Source of the DNA: Desulfarculus sp.
GTDB taxonomy: Bacteria > Desulfobacterota > Desulfarculia > Desulfarculales > Desulfarculaceae
Length of the DNA stretch: 64,000 nt
Direction of reading: 5' to 3'
Assembly (NCBI GenBank): GCA_003605055.1
Contig: QZKP01000006.1
Span: 1 to 64,000 of the forward strand
A model generated the notes under the pieces. The model saw only the letters and a program-made list of their open reading frames with translations, was not told where the DNA came from and did not search any database. Of this stretch, positions 1-7,960 are shown in pieces. Positions within the stretch are counted from its first letter, which is position 1. Each line of letters starts with the position of its first letter. A program made the translations under genes and the position numbers.

Positions 1-95
1 TTGCCCAAGGGAACCCTGGGGATTGCCCCCAGCATCCTCAGCCTACAAACTAAACAGGGTCTAACCCAAGAAGTGGTACATTGATCGGGGGCAGG

Positions 96-350
96 TCAGC
101 CCTGGTTGGTGCGCTCGGTGTTGTATTGCTCCATAAAGGCATCCAGGTCGGCCTGAATCTCCTCGATGGAATGATAGAGTTTCTTTCTGAAGGCCACCTG
201 GTAAAACTCGTCCTGGATGGTCTGGTGTAGCCTCTCCACCGCGCCGTTGGTCTGGGGGTGCCTGACCCTGGTGCGGGTGTGCTCGATGTCATTGAGGTGC
301 AGGAAAAGTTCGTAGGGGTGGCTATTGTTGTTTTTCTGATTAAATTGCCA
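96..350 (-). pseudogene. IS481-like transposase fragment (C-terminal end of integrase core)
   Basis: Read on the minus strand, this frame gives the end of a DDE integrase core, including HPYELFLHLNDIEHTRTRV and PQTNGAVERL, followed by a helical tail that stops at TNQG. That is the usual C-terminal part of IS481-family transposases. The frame is closed upstream by a stop at 351-353, and the N-terminal helix-turn-helix and first catalytic residues are absent, so it is a dead remnant. The C-terminal end also looks shorter than usual. The ORF track shows a different frame here (50..292), which is a shadow. The family call rests on motif memory, not on a search. Confidence 0.7.
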
Positions 351-532
351 TTATTTGTCTGATTATCCTGGACTGATTCCGCCTTTTTATCTTTGTTTAG
401 ATCAATTCGGTGGCTGCGATTCTGACGTGCTCCGGGGGACCTTCAAAGCAAATTGTGCCATTTCACAGATGCATTTTGTGCCAGTTTACAAATGCGTCCA
501 GGGGGTTTCTGCCGCTTACCCCACGCTTACCC
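351..532. other. IS debris between transposase fragment and tRNA terminator
   Basis: This AT-richer stretch holds two copies of TTGTGCCA (453-460 and 476-483) 23 bp apart in the same orientation. Short spaced repeats of this kind are seen at the ends of IS21-type elements, so a second decayed element may lie here. The 64-codon ORF at 355..549 has no ribosome-binding site and no recognisable protein; I do not call it a gene. Confidence 0.35.
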
Positions 533-569
533 AAAAAATGAAGGGTTAGGCCGCTAGGCCTAACCCCTT
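533..569 (-). terminator. Rho-independent terminator of tRNA-Asn
   Basis: On the minus strand, AAGGGGTTAGGCC and GGCCTAACCCTT form a 12-bp stem with a 4-base loop, followed shortly by a run of six T. It lies directly downstream of the tRNA gene. Confidence 0.8.
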
Positions 570-576
570 GAAATCT

Positions 577-652
577 TGGCTCCCCGGGACGGACTCGAAC
601 CATCGGCCCGGTGGTTAACAGCCACCTGCTCTGCCAACTGAGCTACCGGGGA
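577..652 (-). tRNA. tRNA-Asn (anticodon GTT), CCA encoded
   Basis: The minus strand folds as a full cloverleaf. The acceptor stem TCCCCGG pairs with CCGGGGA, the D arm is GCTCAGTTGGCAGAGC, the anticodon loop CTGTTAA sits between GGTGG and CCACC, and the T arm contains GGTTCGAGTCC. The discriminator base is G and the 3' CCA is encoded (577-579). Anticodon GTT reads asparagine codons. It is followed by its own terminator and flanked by insertion-sequence debris, as is common for tRNA loci used as insertion hot spots. Confidence 0.95.
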
Positions 653-788
653 AAATTGTAGTGCGGTATTTACCATAGCCGTGGTGGGCAGTCAATAAGT
701 CTGCGGGCTATTGGGGGGCGTTTTGGGCTTGCCGCCTCCGCCCGGGGCAGCTATATTTCCGGCTGTAGGTTATGTCTAGGCCGTCTCC

Positions 789-823
789 GGCCATCCCGAT
801 CTGCTCGGGGTGGCCGTTTTTTA
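789..823 (+). terminator. Strong hairpin plus T-run just upstream of the symporter gene
   Basis: GGCCATCCCGA pairs with TCGGGGTGGCC (one G-U) and is followed by GTTTTTTATT. It has the form of an intrinsic terminator on the plus strand. It overlaps the GTG that the ORF track uses as a start (810), so translation more likely begins at 840. It could stop upstream transcription or act as a leader attenuator; no riboswitch family was recognised in 660-788. Confidence 0.6.
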
Positions 824-839
824 TTGGGGAGAAATGCTC

Positions 840-2441
840 ATGCTCATCAAGGCGCTGGTCCTGGCGATCTACTTCGTGGTGCTCCTGCTGCTGGGGTTTC
901 TGGCCAAGAGCCGTTTGCAGGACAGCCCCAGCCAGTACTTTCTGGCTGGCCGCGGGCTCTCCAGCTTCGTATTGATCGGCACCATGGCCGCCACCAACTT
1001 CAGCGCCTTCACCGTGTTCGGGGCCTCGGGGGCGGGCTACCGCGATGGCCTGGCCTTTTTCCCCATCATGGCCTTTGGCACCGGCTTCATGGCCCTGACC
1101 TTCTGGCTGCTGGGCCGGCGCATCTGGCAGATGGGCCGGCGACACGAACTGGTCACCCCGGCCGAGCTGGTGGGACGCCTCTACGGCAGCCGGGCTCTGG
1201 CCGCCCTGTTCGTCCTGGTGATGGTGGTATTCACGGTGCCATACCTGGCCTTGCAGCCCCTGGCCGGGGCCAAGGTGCTGGGCCAGCTCTTCGGCCTGCC
1301 GCCCTGGGCCGGGGCCGGCCTGGTCACCCTGATCATCGCGGCCTACACCCTGCGCGGCGGCATGAAGGCCGTGGCCTGGACCGACGTGTTCCAGGGTCTT
1401 TTGATGCTGGCTCTGATGCTGCTGGCCCTGGGGCTGGTGGCGGCGCACCTGGGCGGCTGGCAGGCTGCCTTTGGGCAGGCCCTGGCCAGCAACCCCGAGC
1501 TGTTCAGCCGGCCCGGGCCCCGGGGGGTGTACACCCCTGCGGTGTGGTTCTCCTTCCTGGCCCTGTGGTTCTTCTGCGACCCCATGTTCCCCCAGCTCTT
1601 TCAACGCTTCTACTCGGCCAGGAGCGAGCGCGCCCTGGGGCGGACCATGCTCTGGTACCCGGCCATCTGCACGGTGGTCTTCGCCCTGCCCGTGGCCATG
1701 GGCCTGCTGGGCCGGCTGTACTTCCCGGGCCTGAGCGGCCCGGCGGCGGACAACATCCTGCCCCTGCTCATGACCCGGGTGGCCGGGGACTTCATGGGCT
1801 CCCTGGTGCTGGCCGCGGGCCTGGCCGCCCTGATGTCCACCATGGACTCCCAGCTCCTGACCCTGGCCTCCATCTTCAGCCGGGACCTGTTCCCCCTGCT
1901 CAGCGGCCGCCAGGCCAACGGCGGCCTGGTGGGGCGGGTCTTCGTGCTCTGCCTGGCCCTGGCCGGCCTGGTGGTAGCCTTGTGGTCCGACGCCACCATC
2001 CTGCAACTGGGCCTGAGCGCCTTCACCGGCCTGGCGGTGCTGTTTCCCACCGTGTTCTTCGGGCTGTACCTCACGCGGCCGCGGCCGGCGGCAGGCCTGG
2101 CCTCCATCCTGGCGGGCGAGGCCCTGGTGGTGGCCTATCACCTGAAGCTGCTGCCCACCTTCGGCTTCCTGCCGGCCATGCCGGTGATGGCCGCCTCCAC
2201 CCTGATCTATCTCTTGGTCCAGGCCCTGGCCGGCGGGCTCAGCCTGCCCCGCTTCAGCGGCCGGGGCCTGCTGGGCCTCCTCGCCTTTGGGGCGGTGTTC
2301 GCGGCGGCCCAGGATTACTGGAGCTGGGGGCGGGTGGGCGAGCTGGCCTGGGGCTGGCCCCTGTGGGCCTGGTACTTCGTGGCGCTCAGCGGGGCGCAGA
2401 CCCTGCTGACCATCTGGTGGCTGCGCACGGAGCGGGTTTAG
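840..2441 (+). CDS. Sodium:solute symporter (SSS family)
   Basis: This is an integral membrane transporter with about 13 hydrophobic segments along its 533 residues, the length and pattern of the SSS (PutP/SGLT) family, which couples Na+ entry to solute uptake. The core signature is visible: the SQYFLAGR region, TNFSAFTVFGASG in TM2, the YTLRGGMKAVAWTDVFQG segment and the AALMSTMDSQLLT motif late in the protein. The substrate cannot be read from sequence. I chose ATG 840 because GGGGAG sits 8 bases upstream; the track start at 810 lies inside a terminator-like hairpin and 834 is too close to the Shine-Dalgarno. It stands alone, with no co-directional neighbour within 300 bases. Confidence 0.9.
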   Translation: MLIKALVLAIYFVVLLLLGFLAKSRLQDSPSQYFLAGRGLSSFVLIGTMAATNFSAFTVFGASGAGYRDGLAFFPIMAFGTGFMALTFWLLGRRIWQMGRRHELVTPAELVGRLYGSRALAALFVLVMVVFTVPYLALQPLAGAKVLGQLFGLPPWAGAGLVTLIIAAYTLRGGMKAVAWTDVFQGLLMLALMLLALGLVAAHLGGWQAAFGQALASNPELFSRPGPRGVYTPAVWFSFLALWFFCDPMFPQLFQRFYSARSERALGRTMLWYPAICTVVFALPVAMGLLGRLYFPGLSGPAADNILPLLMTRVAGDFMGSLVLAAGLAALMSTMDSQLLTLASIFSRDLFPLLSGRQANGGLVGRVFVLCLALAGLVVALWSDATILQLGLSAFTGLAVLFPTVFFGLYLTRPRPAAGLASILAGEALVVAYHLKLLPTFGFLPAMPVMAASTLIYLLVQALAGGLSLPRFSGRGLLGLLAFGAVFAAAQDYWSWGRVGELAWGWPLWAWYFVALSGAQTLLTIWWLRTERV

Positions 2442-2745
2442 GCGGGGCAATAAGAAAGGGCGGGTGAGAGGGAAAGAGGGTGAGTAAGTTAAGAAGAAAA
2501 GAGGGGAGGGGAGCAATGGCGTCAGGAGATAATGGCGGCCGGTCAATAACGGGCGGCCCGTAACTAAAGAGGCGGCCCGCCGGCGCAGGTCGTCGTGCCG
2601 GGTCCACGCCTGATGCCTGATGCGATCCTCGCCCACCGCCCGGTCCTGTGGCCAGAGCGGCTGACGCCGCCGGCCTGACGCCCAGCCATCGAACGCTTCC
2701 CAAAACCACCTGCCCGCGCTAAGCTGCCCAGCGGAGGAGGTGGAC
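2442..2745. other. Gene-free stretch between symporter and flavoprotein
   Basis: It begins with a purine-rich run (AAGAAAGGG, GAGGGAAAGAGGG) and then has GC-rich inverted segments around 2545-2585. No convincing ORF, promoter or classic terminator with a T-run was found. Confidence 0.4.
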
Positions 2746-3498
2746 ATGCAAGCCCTCATCATCAACGGCAGCGCCCGCGGCAGCCGCGGGGTCACCCAGC
2801 GCCTGGCCCAGGCCCTGGGCCAGGGCCTGCAGGACGGCGGCGCCACAACGGAGCAGGTGCTGCTCAAGGACCTGGAGATCGCGCCCTGCCTGGCCTGCCT
2901 GTCCTGCATGCACAAGCACCCGGGCCGCTGCGCGCAGCGCGACGGCATGGATGAGATCTACCCCCGCCTGCAACAGGCCGACCTGCTGGTGCTGGGCGCG
3001 CCGGTGTACACGGACAACATGCCGGCCAAGCTCAAGGCGGTCATAGACCGCTGCATCTGCGCCATGCTGCCCTTCTGGGAGGAGGGCGAAGCGGGCCGCA
3101 TGCGCCACCCCCTGGCCTGGCCCCTGCCCGCCCAGTTTGTGCTGCTGTCCGTGGCCGGCTTCCCGGAGCCGGTGACCTTCGAGCCCCTGATCGCCACCTT
3201 CCGGGCCCAAGCCTACAACTTCCGCAGCACCCCCCTGGCCGAGTTCTGCATACCCGGGGCCATCGCCTTGCAGTTTGAGCCCGCGGCCTTGGAGGGGCAC
3301 CTGGCGTGGCTGCGCCAGGCCGGCCGCGAGATCGCCCAGGAGGGCCGGCCCAACCCGGTGACCGCGGCCCGCATCAACCGGCCGCCGCTGAGCAAGGACC
3401 GCTGCCGGGAGCTGAACCTGCGCTACGAGGACTGGTGCCGCAAGCAACAGGCCAAGGCCGGGAGCAAACAGGGCCGGGCGGGCTTTGGCCGGGAATAA
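2746..3498 (+). CDS. NAD(P)H-dependent FMN oxidoreductase, flavodoxin-like fold
   Basis: The N-terminus ALIINGSARG is the FMN phosphate-binding loop of the NADPH-dependent FMN reductase/iron-sulfur flavoprotein group. It is followed by a Cys cluster, CLACLSCMHKHPGRC (about residues 48-62), like the compact Cys motif that binds a 4Fe-4S cluster in iron-sulfur flavoproteins, and by LLVLGAPVYTDNMPAKLK, the second flavin loop. It is 250 residues long. Substrates are not known; an electron-transfer or reductase role in the cytoplasm is inferred. ATG 2746 is preferred over GTG 2740 because GGAGGAGG sits 5 bases upstream of it. Confidence 0.82.
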   Translation: MQALIINGSARGSRGVTQRLAQALGQGLQDGGATTEQVLLKDLEIAPCLACLSCMHKHPGRCAQRDGMDEIYPRLQQADLLVLGAPVYTDNMPAKLKAVIDRCICAMLPFWEEGEAGRMRHPLAWPLPAQFVLLSVAGFPEPVTFEPLIATFRAQAYNFRSTPLAEFCIPGAIALQFEPAALEGHLAWLRQAGREIAQEGRPNPVTAARINRPPLSKDRCRELNLRYEDWCRKQQAKAGSKQGRAGFGRE

Positions 3499-3860
3499 GT
3501 AAAGAGGTTTTAAAAAAGGTTGGGCCGGCGGCGGCGCGAAGCCTGAGGGTCCGCGCTGACCATAGGCCCGCTACGGGCAAAAGGAGCGCGGCTGGGCCGG
3601 TCCTCTCATTTATATCGCAGCCGTGCCGCCGAGGCCACGGGCTCACGCAGATAAGCCCTGCCCTTCCTGCCGCAACTCTTCCCTGGCCAATCGTTGATTT
3701 TAAATCGCCTGGCCTGCTTCAGGCCGGGGGCCAGGAGCGGGCCCGGTCGCGGACCTGAGCCAACTCCAGGGCGCGCAGCAAAGGCCGCGTGAGGCCGGCG
3801 CTCACGCCCGGCGCACCCGGCGCCTCCTGGCCGCAGTCAGGCTGACTGTAGGGGAGGCGA
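3499..3860. other. Gene-free stretch, about 360 bases
   Basis: It starts with an AAAGAGGTTTTAAAAAAGG tract after the flavoprotein stop and continues as GC-rich DNA without a credible reading frame. The ORFs listed here (3306..3758 and minus-strand shadows) have no start site or domain I can support. Confidence 0.4.
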
Positions 3861-4037
3861 CTAGGCTTGATCGGCCCGTTTGGCGGTCTGCTGATAGGAG
3901 GCCAGGAGGCTGTCCAGGTCGGCCTGGCGCACCATGACCTGACCGCACTGGTCGCAGATGACGGTGTGGTCGTCCAGACCGCCGATACGGAATTCCCTGG
4001 TTTCGCACTGACTGCAGATGTACTCGTATGCGGGCAT
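3861..4037 (-). CDS. Small zinc-ribbon protein (58 aa)
   Basis: The protein begins MPAYEYICSQCETREFRI and has a second pair, CDQCG, so it contains two CxxC knuckles about 23 residues apart, the pattern of FmdB-like zinc ribbons. A short charged helix follows. Function is unknown; proteins of this kind are usually regulatory or act as metal/nucleic-acid binding accessories. The start at 4037 has GGAG/CGGAAG upstream; the longer ORF in the track has no ribosome-binding site. A near-consensus sigma-54 promoter lies 59 bases upstream (4096-4111), so expression is probably tied to an NtrC-type activator. Confidence 0.75.
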   Translation of the reverse strand: MPAYEYICSQCETREFRIGGLDDHTVICDQCGQVMVRQADLDSLLASYQQTAKRADQA

Positions 4038-4095
4038 CTTCCGTCTCCGTCGTCCGACCCGAGGCCGGAGGATCAGTTTATCTATGGCAATAAAC

Positions 4096-4111
4096 AGCAA
4101 CATATGTGCCA
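4096..4111 (-). promoter_or_regulatory. Sigma-54 promoter for the zinc-ribbon gene
   Basis: The minus strand reads TGGCACATATGTTGCT, matching the -24/-12 consensus TGGCAC-N5-TTGCW with the right spacing. It lies 59 bases upstream of the ATG at 4037 in an AT-rich intergenic region. Confidence 0.75.
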
Positions 4112-4312
4112 GAGTTTGCTAACTGCCTGCTATTTGGCGCTTATATGGATTAACGTGCTATTTTGATTGATAAAATAAATAATAGCCGGTTAATGGGCTA
4201 TTTCATTATTAAATTTCACAAGTTAACTTCTGCGGCCAATTATGGAGCAGAATTGCCCATCCTGGGGAATTTAACCCCATGAGACCACAATGGCAAGCTT
4301 GCTAGTAGGCTA

Positions 4313-4336
4313 GAAAAGGTATTCCTAACAAGGAAT
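4313..4336 (-). terminator. Possible weak terminator of surE
   Basis: ATTCCT and AGGAAT form a short stem with a TTGT loop on the minus strand, followed by ACCTTTTC. It lies just past the surE stop. Confidence 0.4.
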
Positions 4337-4356
4337 TACTTATCGGCCAAGAGGAG

Positions 4357-5127
4357 CTACTCCTGGTTAAGCAGGTCCAGGCTGTGTTGGCGCAGGTCCT
4401 CCAGCAGCCGGTGCCGGGTCAGGTCCGGCCCCACCGGGGTGATGGTCACGTACCCCTGGCGCAGGGCCGGGTAGTCGGTCAGGTCGTCCCCCTCGCCGCC
4501 CATCTTCTCGCCGGCCTGCCAGTAGTACACGTGGCCGCGGGGATCGGTGCGGCGCAGGAACCGCTCCTCCAGCCGGGCGGTGGACTGCCGGCAGAAGCGC
4601 ACGCCCTGGATCTTCTCCGGCGGCAGGGCCGGCACGTTGACGTTGAGCGACACGCCCGGCGGCACCCCCAGGCCGGGAAAGGCGGCCACCAGCCGGGCGG
4701 CCAGGGAGGCGGCAAAGGAAAAGTCGAAGGGGGCGTGGCTGGCCAGAGAGATGGACAGGGCTGGCAGGCCCAGGATGGCGCCCTCGGTGGCCGCGCTCAC
4801 CGTGCCCGAGTACAGGAGGTTCACCCCCACGTTGGCCCCCAGGTTGATGCCGCTGAGCACCATCTGCGGCGGCTGGGGCAAGAGCTCGTGCACGCCCAGC
4901 TTGACGCAGTCGGCCGGGGTGCCCGCCACGGCCCAGCCCTGCATGCCCGATTCCGGGGTCAGGGGGTGCACCCGGATGGGGTCCGCCAGGGTGATGGCGT
5001 GCCCCACCGCCGACTGCTCGGTCTCCGGGGCCACCACCCAGACTTCGTGCTCCGGGGCCAGAGCGCGGTAAAGGGTCTTGATGCCCGGCGCATAGGCCCC
5101 GTCGTCGTTGGTGATCAACAGCCGCAT
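4357..5127 (-). CDS. surE: 5'/3'-nucleotidase SurE
   Basis: SurE is a metal-dependent phosphatase that removes phosphate from 5'- and 3'-nucleotides and exopolyphosphate in the cytoplasm. The N-terminal motif LLITNDDGAYAPGI carries the two metal-binding aspartates; VAPETEQSAVGHAIT, GTPADCVKLG and SGINLGANVG are the other family blocks. It is 256 residues, typical for the family. The gene has its own promoter, divergent from htrA (TTGACA at 5162-5167 and TAGACT at 5138-5143, minus strand, 18-base spacer). Confidence 0.96.
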   Translation of the reverse strand: MRLLITNDDGAYAPGIKTLYRALAPEHEVWVVAPETEQSAVGHAITLADPIRVHPLTPESGMQGWAVAGTPADCVKLGVHELLPQPPQMVLSGINLGANVGVNLLYSGTVSAATEGAILGLPALSISLASHAPFDFSFAASLAARLVAAFPGLGVPPGVSLNVNVPALPPEKIQGVRFCRQSTARLEERFLRRTDPRGHVYYWQAGEKMGGEGDDLTDYPALRQGYVTITPVGPDLTRHRLLEDLRQHSLDLLNQE

Positions 5128-5137
5128 GACGCGGCGA

Positions 5138-5167
5138 AGTCTACCCCGCCTCCGGCGGGGGTGTCAA
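5138..5167 (-). promoter_or_regulatory. Sigma-70-type promoter of surE
   Basis: On the minus strand TTGACA (5167-5162) and TAGACT (5143-5138) are separated by 18 bases, immediately upstream of the surE start. Confidence 0.65.
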
Positions 5168-5178
5168 CGCGGCCTCCG

Positions 5179-5207
5179 TTGACAAGCCAGGCCGCGCGGC
5201 ATAGTTT
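5179..5207 (+). promoter_or_regulatory. Sigma-70-type promoter of htrA
   Basis: TTGACA (5179-5184) and TAGTTT (5202-5207) are separated by 17 bases, 42 bases upstream of the htrA start. It is back to back with the surE promoter. Confidence 0.6.
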
Positions 5208-5248
5208 TTAAGGGCGTTTACTCTTAGCCTGCACGGTGAGGAGCTCTT

Positions 5249-6619
5249 TTGTCGCGTTGGTTATCCATCGGCCTGGCCTTGCTGCTGGCCTGCGGCCTGG
5301 CCCCGCCGGCCTGGGCGGACCAGGCCAAGGGCGCCGGTCGCGTCACGCCCGTGGTGCGGGTGGTGCGCCAGGCCGGCCCGGCGGTGGTGAACATCTCCAG
5401 CACCGGGCGGGTGCGGGTGAACCCCTTCCGCAGCGGCGACGAGATGCTGGACCGCTTCTTCCAGGAGTTCTTCCAGCCCCTGGAGCGCGAGCAGACCAAC
5501 CTGGGCTCCGGGCTCATCGTGGACGGCAAGCGCGGTCTGATCGTCACCAACAGCCACGTGGTGGCCGGCGGCAGCGAGATACGGGTGCAACTGGCCGACC
5601 GCCGGGTGTTCAAGGCCCGTTTGTTGGGCGCCGACCCCTCCAGCGACTTGGCCGTGTTGCAGATAAAGCCCCAGGGGACGCTGCCTCAGGTGAAGATGGG
5701 CGACTCCGCCGGCCTGATGATCGGCGAGAGCCTGATCGCCATCGGCAATCCCTTCGGCCTGCAACACACCGTCACCACCGGCGTGGTCAGCGCCCTCAAC
5801 CGCCGGGTGCCCACCGGCCGGGGCGAATGGATGGGCGGCCTGATCCAGACCGACGCCAGCATCAACCCGGGCAACTCCGGCGGGCCGCTCTTGAATCTGG
5901 ACGGCGAGGTGGTGGGCATCAACACCGCCATCTTCCAGCGGGCCCAGGGCATCGGCTTCGCCATCCCGGTCAACCGCCTGCGCCGGGTGGTGGAGGACCT
6001 GCTGGCCCACGGGCGGGTGCGGCCGGTCTGGCTGGGCCTGACCCTGCAGGACCTCAACCCCCGGCTGGCCTCCCACTTCGGACTCACCAGCGCCTTGGGG
6101 GTGCTGGTGCTGGGCGTGCGCCCCCAGAGCCCGGCGGCCAAGACCGGCCTGGGCCGCGGGGCGGTGATCCTCTCGCTGGACGGCCTGCCCCTGGAGGACG
6201 CGGCCGACTACCAGTCACGCCTGGAAAGCATCGCCCCGAGGGAAAGCGTGCGCCTGCTGGTGCTGAGCCAGGGTCGCCGCCGCGAGATCAGCCTCCGGGC
6301 CCAAGCCTATCCGCTGGAGTTGGGGCCCGAGTTGTCCTGGGAGCTTTTGGGCCTGACCCCGGCCGAGTTGGACGGGGACACCGCCCACCGGCACCAGGTG
6401 CCGCCCGGCTCGGCCTTGATGGTCGTCAAGCTGCGCGCCGGCTCCCGCGCCGCCCGCATGGGGCTGCAACCCGGCGACCTGATCCGGCGGGTGAACGGGG
6501 AGCCGGTGAAAAAGGTACAGGACTTCTACCTGCTCCTGGCCCGGGTGCGCCACCTGCCCCAGGTGGCCCTGACCCTGCAACGGGGGCACACCAGCCGGGT
6601 GTTCCGCTTCGGCCGCTGA
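5249..6619 (+). CDS. Periplasmic serine protease, HtrA/DegP family
   Basis: This is an envelope quality-control protease. A signal peptide (residues 1-23, LALLLACGLAPPAWA) precedes a trypsin-like domain with the catalytic triad His103 (TNSHVV), Asp133 (SSDLAV) and Ser210 (GNSGGP). Two PDZ domains follow (about 255-345 and 360-450), ending in a short tail. The length of 456 residues is normal for DegP. The start is TTG 5249, with GAGGAG placed 5-8 bases upstream; no ATG is available nearby. It probably sits at the membrane or in the periplasm and degrades misfolded proteins. Confidence 0.93.
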   Translation: MSRWLSIGLALLLACGLAPPAWADQAKGAGRVTPVVRVVRQAGPAVVNISSTGRVRVNPFRSGDEMLDRFFQEFFQPLEREQTNLGSGLIVDGKRGLIVTNSHVVAGGSEIRVQLADRRVFKARLLGADPSSDLAVLQIKPQGTLPQVKMGDSAGLMIGESLIAIGNPFGLQHTVTTGVVSALNRRVPTGRGEWMGGLIQTDASINPGNSGGPLLNLDGEVVGINTAIFQRAQGIGFAIPVNRLRRVVEDLLAHGRVRPVWLGLTLQDLNPRLASHFGLTSALGVLVLGVRPQSPAAKTGLGRGAVILSLDGLPLEDAADYQSRLESIAPRESVRLLVLSQGRRREISLRAQAYPLELGPELSWELLGLTPAELDGDTAHRHQVPPGSALMVVKLRAGSRAARMGLQPGDLIRRVNGEPVKKVQDFYLLLARVRHLPQVALTLQRGHTSRVFRFGR

Positions 6620-6709
6620 GGCCCGCCGGCCCGGGAGCCGCGACCCTTGCCAGCCCCGGCCCTGGGCGCTATGCTTGCCCAACGTCAAGGTTAAAAGGGA
6701 GCGGAGATC

Positions 6710-7261
6710 ATGGATATCGGACCCTTGCCCCCGGACCTGCAGGAAGTGGTCAGGTTCCACGGCCACCTCTGCCCCGGCCTGTTGATCGGCTACCGGGCAG
6801 CCAAGGCCGCCGCCCAGTATCTGGGCCTGGGCCCCAGCCGCGACGAGGAACTGGTGGCGGTGGTGGAGAACAACTCCTGCAGCGTGGACGCCTTCCAGTA
6901 CCTGCTCTCCACCACCTTCGGCAAGGGCAACCTGATCTGGCACGACCACGGCAAGCAGGTCTTCACGGTCATTGACCGCGACCACGGCCGGGCGGTGCGG
7001 GTGTCCTTCATCGGCGACCGGCTCAAGAGCAAGGGACCGGACGGCAAGGTGGACCGGGAGGCCTTTGCCCGCGCCCTGCTGGGCGCCCCCCAGGAGCAGG
7101 TGGTGGCGCTCTTGGAGGTGCCGCCCGAGCCGCCGGCCGAGGCGGTGATCGAGCCCAGCCTTTTCTGCGCCCGCTGCGGCGAGCCGGTGCAGGCCAGCCG
7201 CGCGGTGAAGATCGGCGAGCGCGTGCTGTGCAAGCCCTGCGCAGTGCAGGAGGCCTCGTGA
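6710..7261 (+). CDS. FmdE-family protein with C-terminal zinc ribbon
   Basis: The N-terminal domain has the FmdE hallmark FHGHLCPGLLIGYRAA and a downstream block with NNSCSVDAFQYLL and FGKGNLIW, seen in proteins named after subunit E of formylmethanofuran dehydrogenase. The C-terminus has CARCGEP and CKPC, a zinc-ribbon pair. Bacterial members are often found near molybdenum enzymes or metal metabolism genes, but their biochemical role is unsettled. ATG 6710 has GGAG upstream. Its stop overlaps the GTG of the following HD gene (GTGA), so the two are translationally coupled. Confidence 0.85.
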   Translation: MDIGPLPPDLQEVVRFHGHLCPGLLIGYRAAKAAAQYLGLGPSRDEELVAVVENNSCSVDAFQYLLSTTFGKGNLIWHDHGKQVFTVIDRDHGRAVRVSFIGDRLKSKGPDGKVDREAFARALLGAPQEQVVALLEVPPEPPAEAVIEPSLFCARCGEPVQASRAVKIGERVLCKPCAVQEAS

Positions 7262-7839
7262 AGGGGCTGGCCAAGTTTCTCTTCGAGGCGGGCATGCTCA
7301 AGAAGATGCGCCGCACCGGCTACCCCTTCCTGGGCAGCGGCGGCGAGTCGGTGGCCGACCACTGCTTCCGGGCGGCCCTGATCGGCTATCTGCTGGCCCT
7401 GGAGCTGGAGGGGGTGGACGAGTCCCGGGTGGCGATGCTCTTGCTGCACCACGACCTGGCCGAGGCCCGCACCGGCGATCTGAACTACATGAACAAGCGC
7501 TACTGCACCCCCGACGAGGCCAAGGCGGTTCAGCACGCCACCCGCGAGCTGCCTCCGGCTCTGGCCGCGCGAGTGCAAGAGCTGACCGGCGAGTTCAACC
7601 AGGCCCAGACTATGGAGGCCAAACTGGCCCACGACGCGGACCAGTTGGACCTGATCGTGGAACTCAAGGAGCAGCAGGACCTGGGCAACCCCTATGCCAA
7701 GCACTGGCTGCACTACGCCCTCAAGCGCCTGGCCACCGAGCCGGGCCGGGAGCTGGCCCACACCATCCTCACCACCGACTGGACCGATTGGTGGTTCGAA
7801 AAGCGCGACGACCTGTGGGTGAAGAACAACAATCGTTAG
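7258..7839 (+). CDS. HD-domain phosphohydrolase, YfbR/HDDC2-like
   Basis: The HD metal site is visible as ADHCFRAALIGYLL and LLLHHDLAEARTGDLN, and HDADQLD supplies the last ligand. This order and spacing match 5'-deoxynucleotidase YfbR/HDDC2, which hydrolyses deoxynucleoside monophosphates. It has 193 residues from the GTG at 7258. That start is chosen over the track start because GCAGGAGG lies 5 bases upstream and the GTG overlaps the fmdE-like stop codon. Substrate is inferred from family only. Confidence 0.85.
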   Translation: MKGLAKFLFEAGMLKKMRRTGYPFLGSGGESVADHCFRAALIGYLLALELEGVDESRVAMLLLHHDLAEARTGDLNYMNKRYCTPDEAKAVQHATRELPPALAARVQELTGEFNQAQTMEAKLAHDADQLDLIVELKEQQDLGNPYAKHWLHYALKRLATEPGRELAHTILTTDWTDWWFEKRDDLWVKNNNR

Positions 7840-7960
7840 TCAAGATGCAGCGCCGGCCCTCGATTTTAATGGTTTCCCCCGGCGGCGGCCGATGGCGGTA
7901 GCCTGATCCCAAGTGGCGCCCGGCGGCCGGGGCCCCGCGAAAACCCTACCGGGAGAGGTC

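Larger units (their letters stand above)
4038..4356. other. AT-rich regulatory region upstream of the zinc-ribbon gene
   Basis: This stretch is much richer in A+T than its surroundings. Besides the sigma-54 promoter at 4096-4111 it holds two dyads: AATAGCC/GGCTATT (about 4181-4202) and TGGGG/CCCCA (about 4264-4280). They lie roughly 85 and 165 bases upstream of the promoter, where sigma-54 activators often bind. Activator binding is inference. Confidence 0.5.

Noticed and set aside
355-549. 64-codon ORF next to tRNA-Asn
   Set aside because: Runs into the tRNA terminator hairpin, no Shine-Dalgarno, lies in IS debris.
660-840. Riboswitch in the symporter leader
   Set aside because: The terminator-like hairpin is present but no known aptamer pattern could be matched by eye.
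708-2948. 746-codon minus-strand ORF opposite the symporter
   Set aside because: Shadow frame; repeated GQ/GHH-rich sequence and no start signal or domain.
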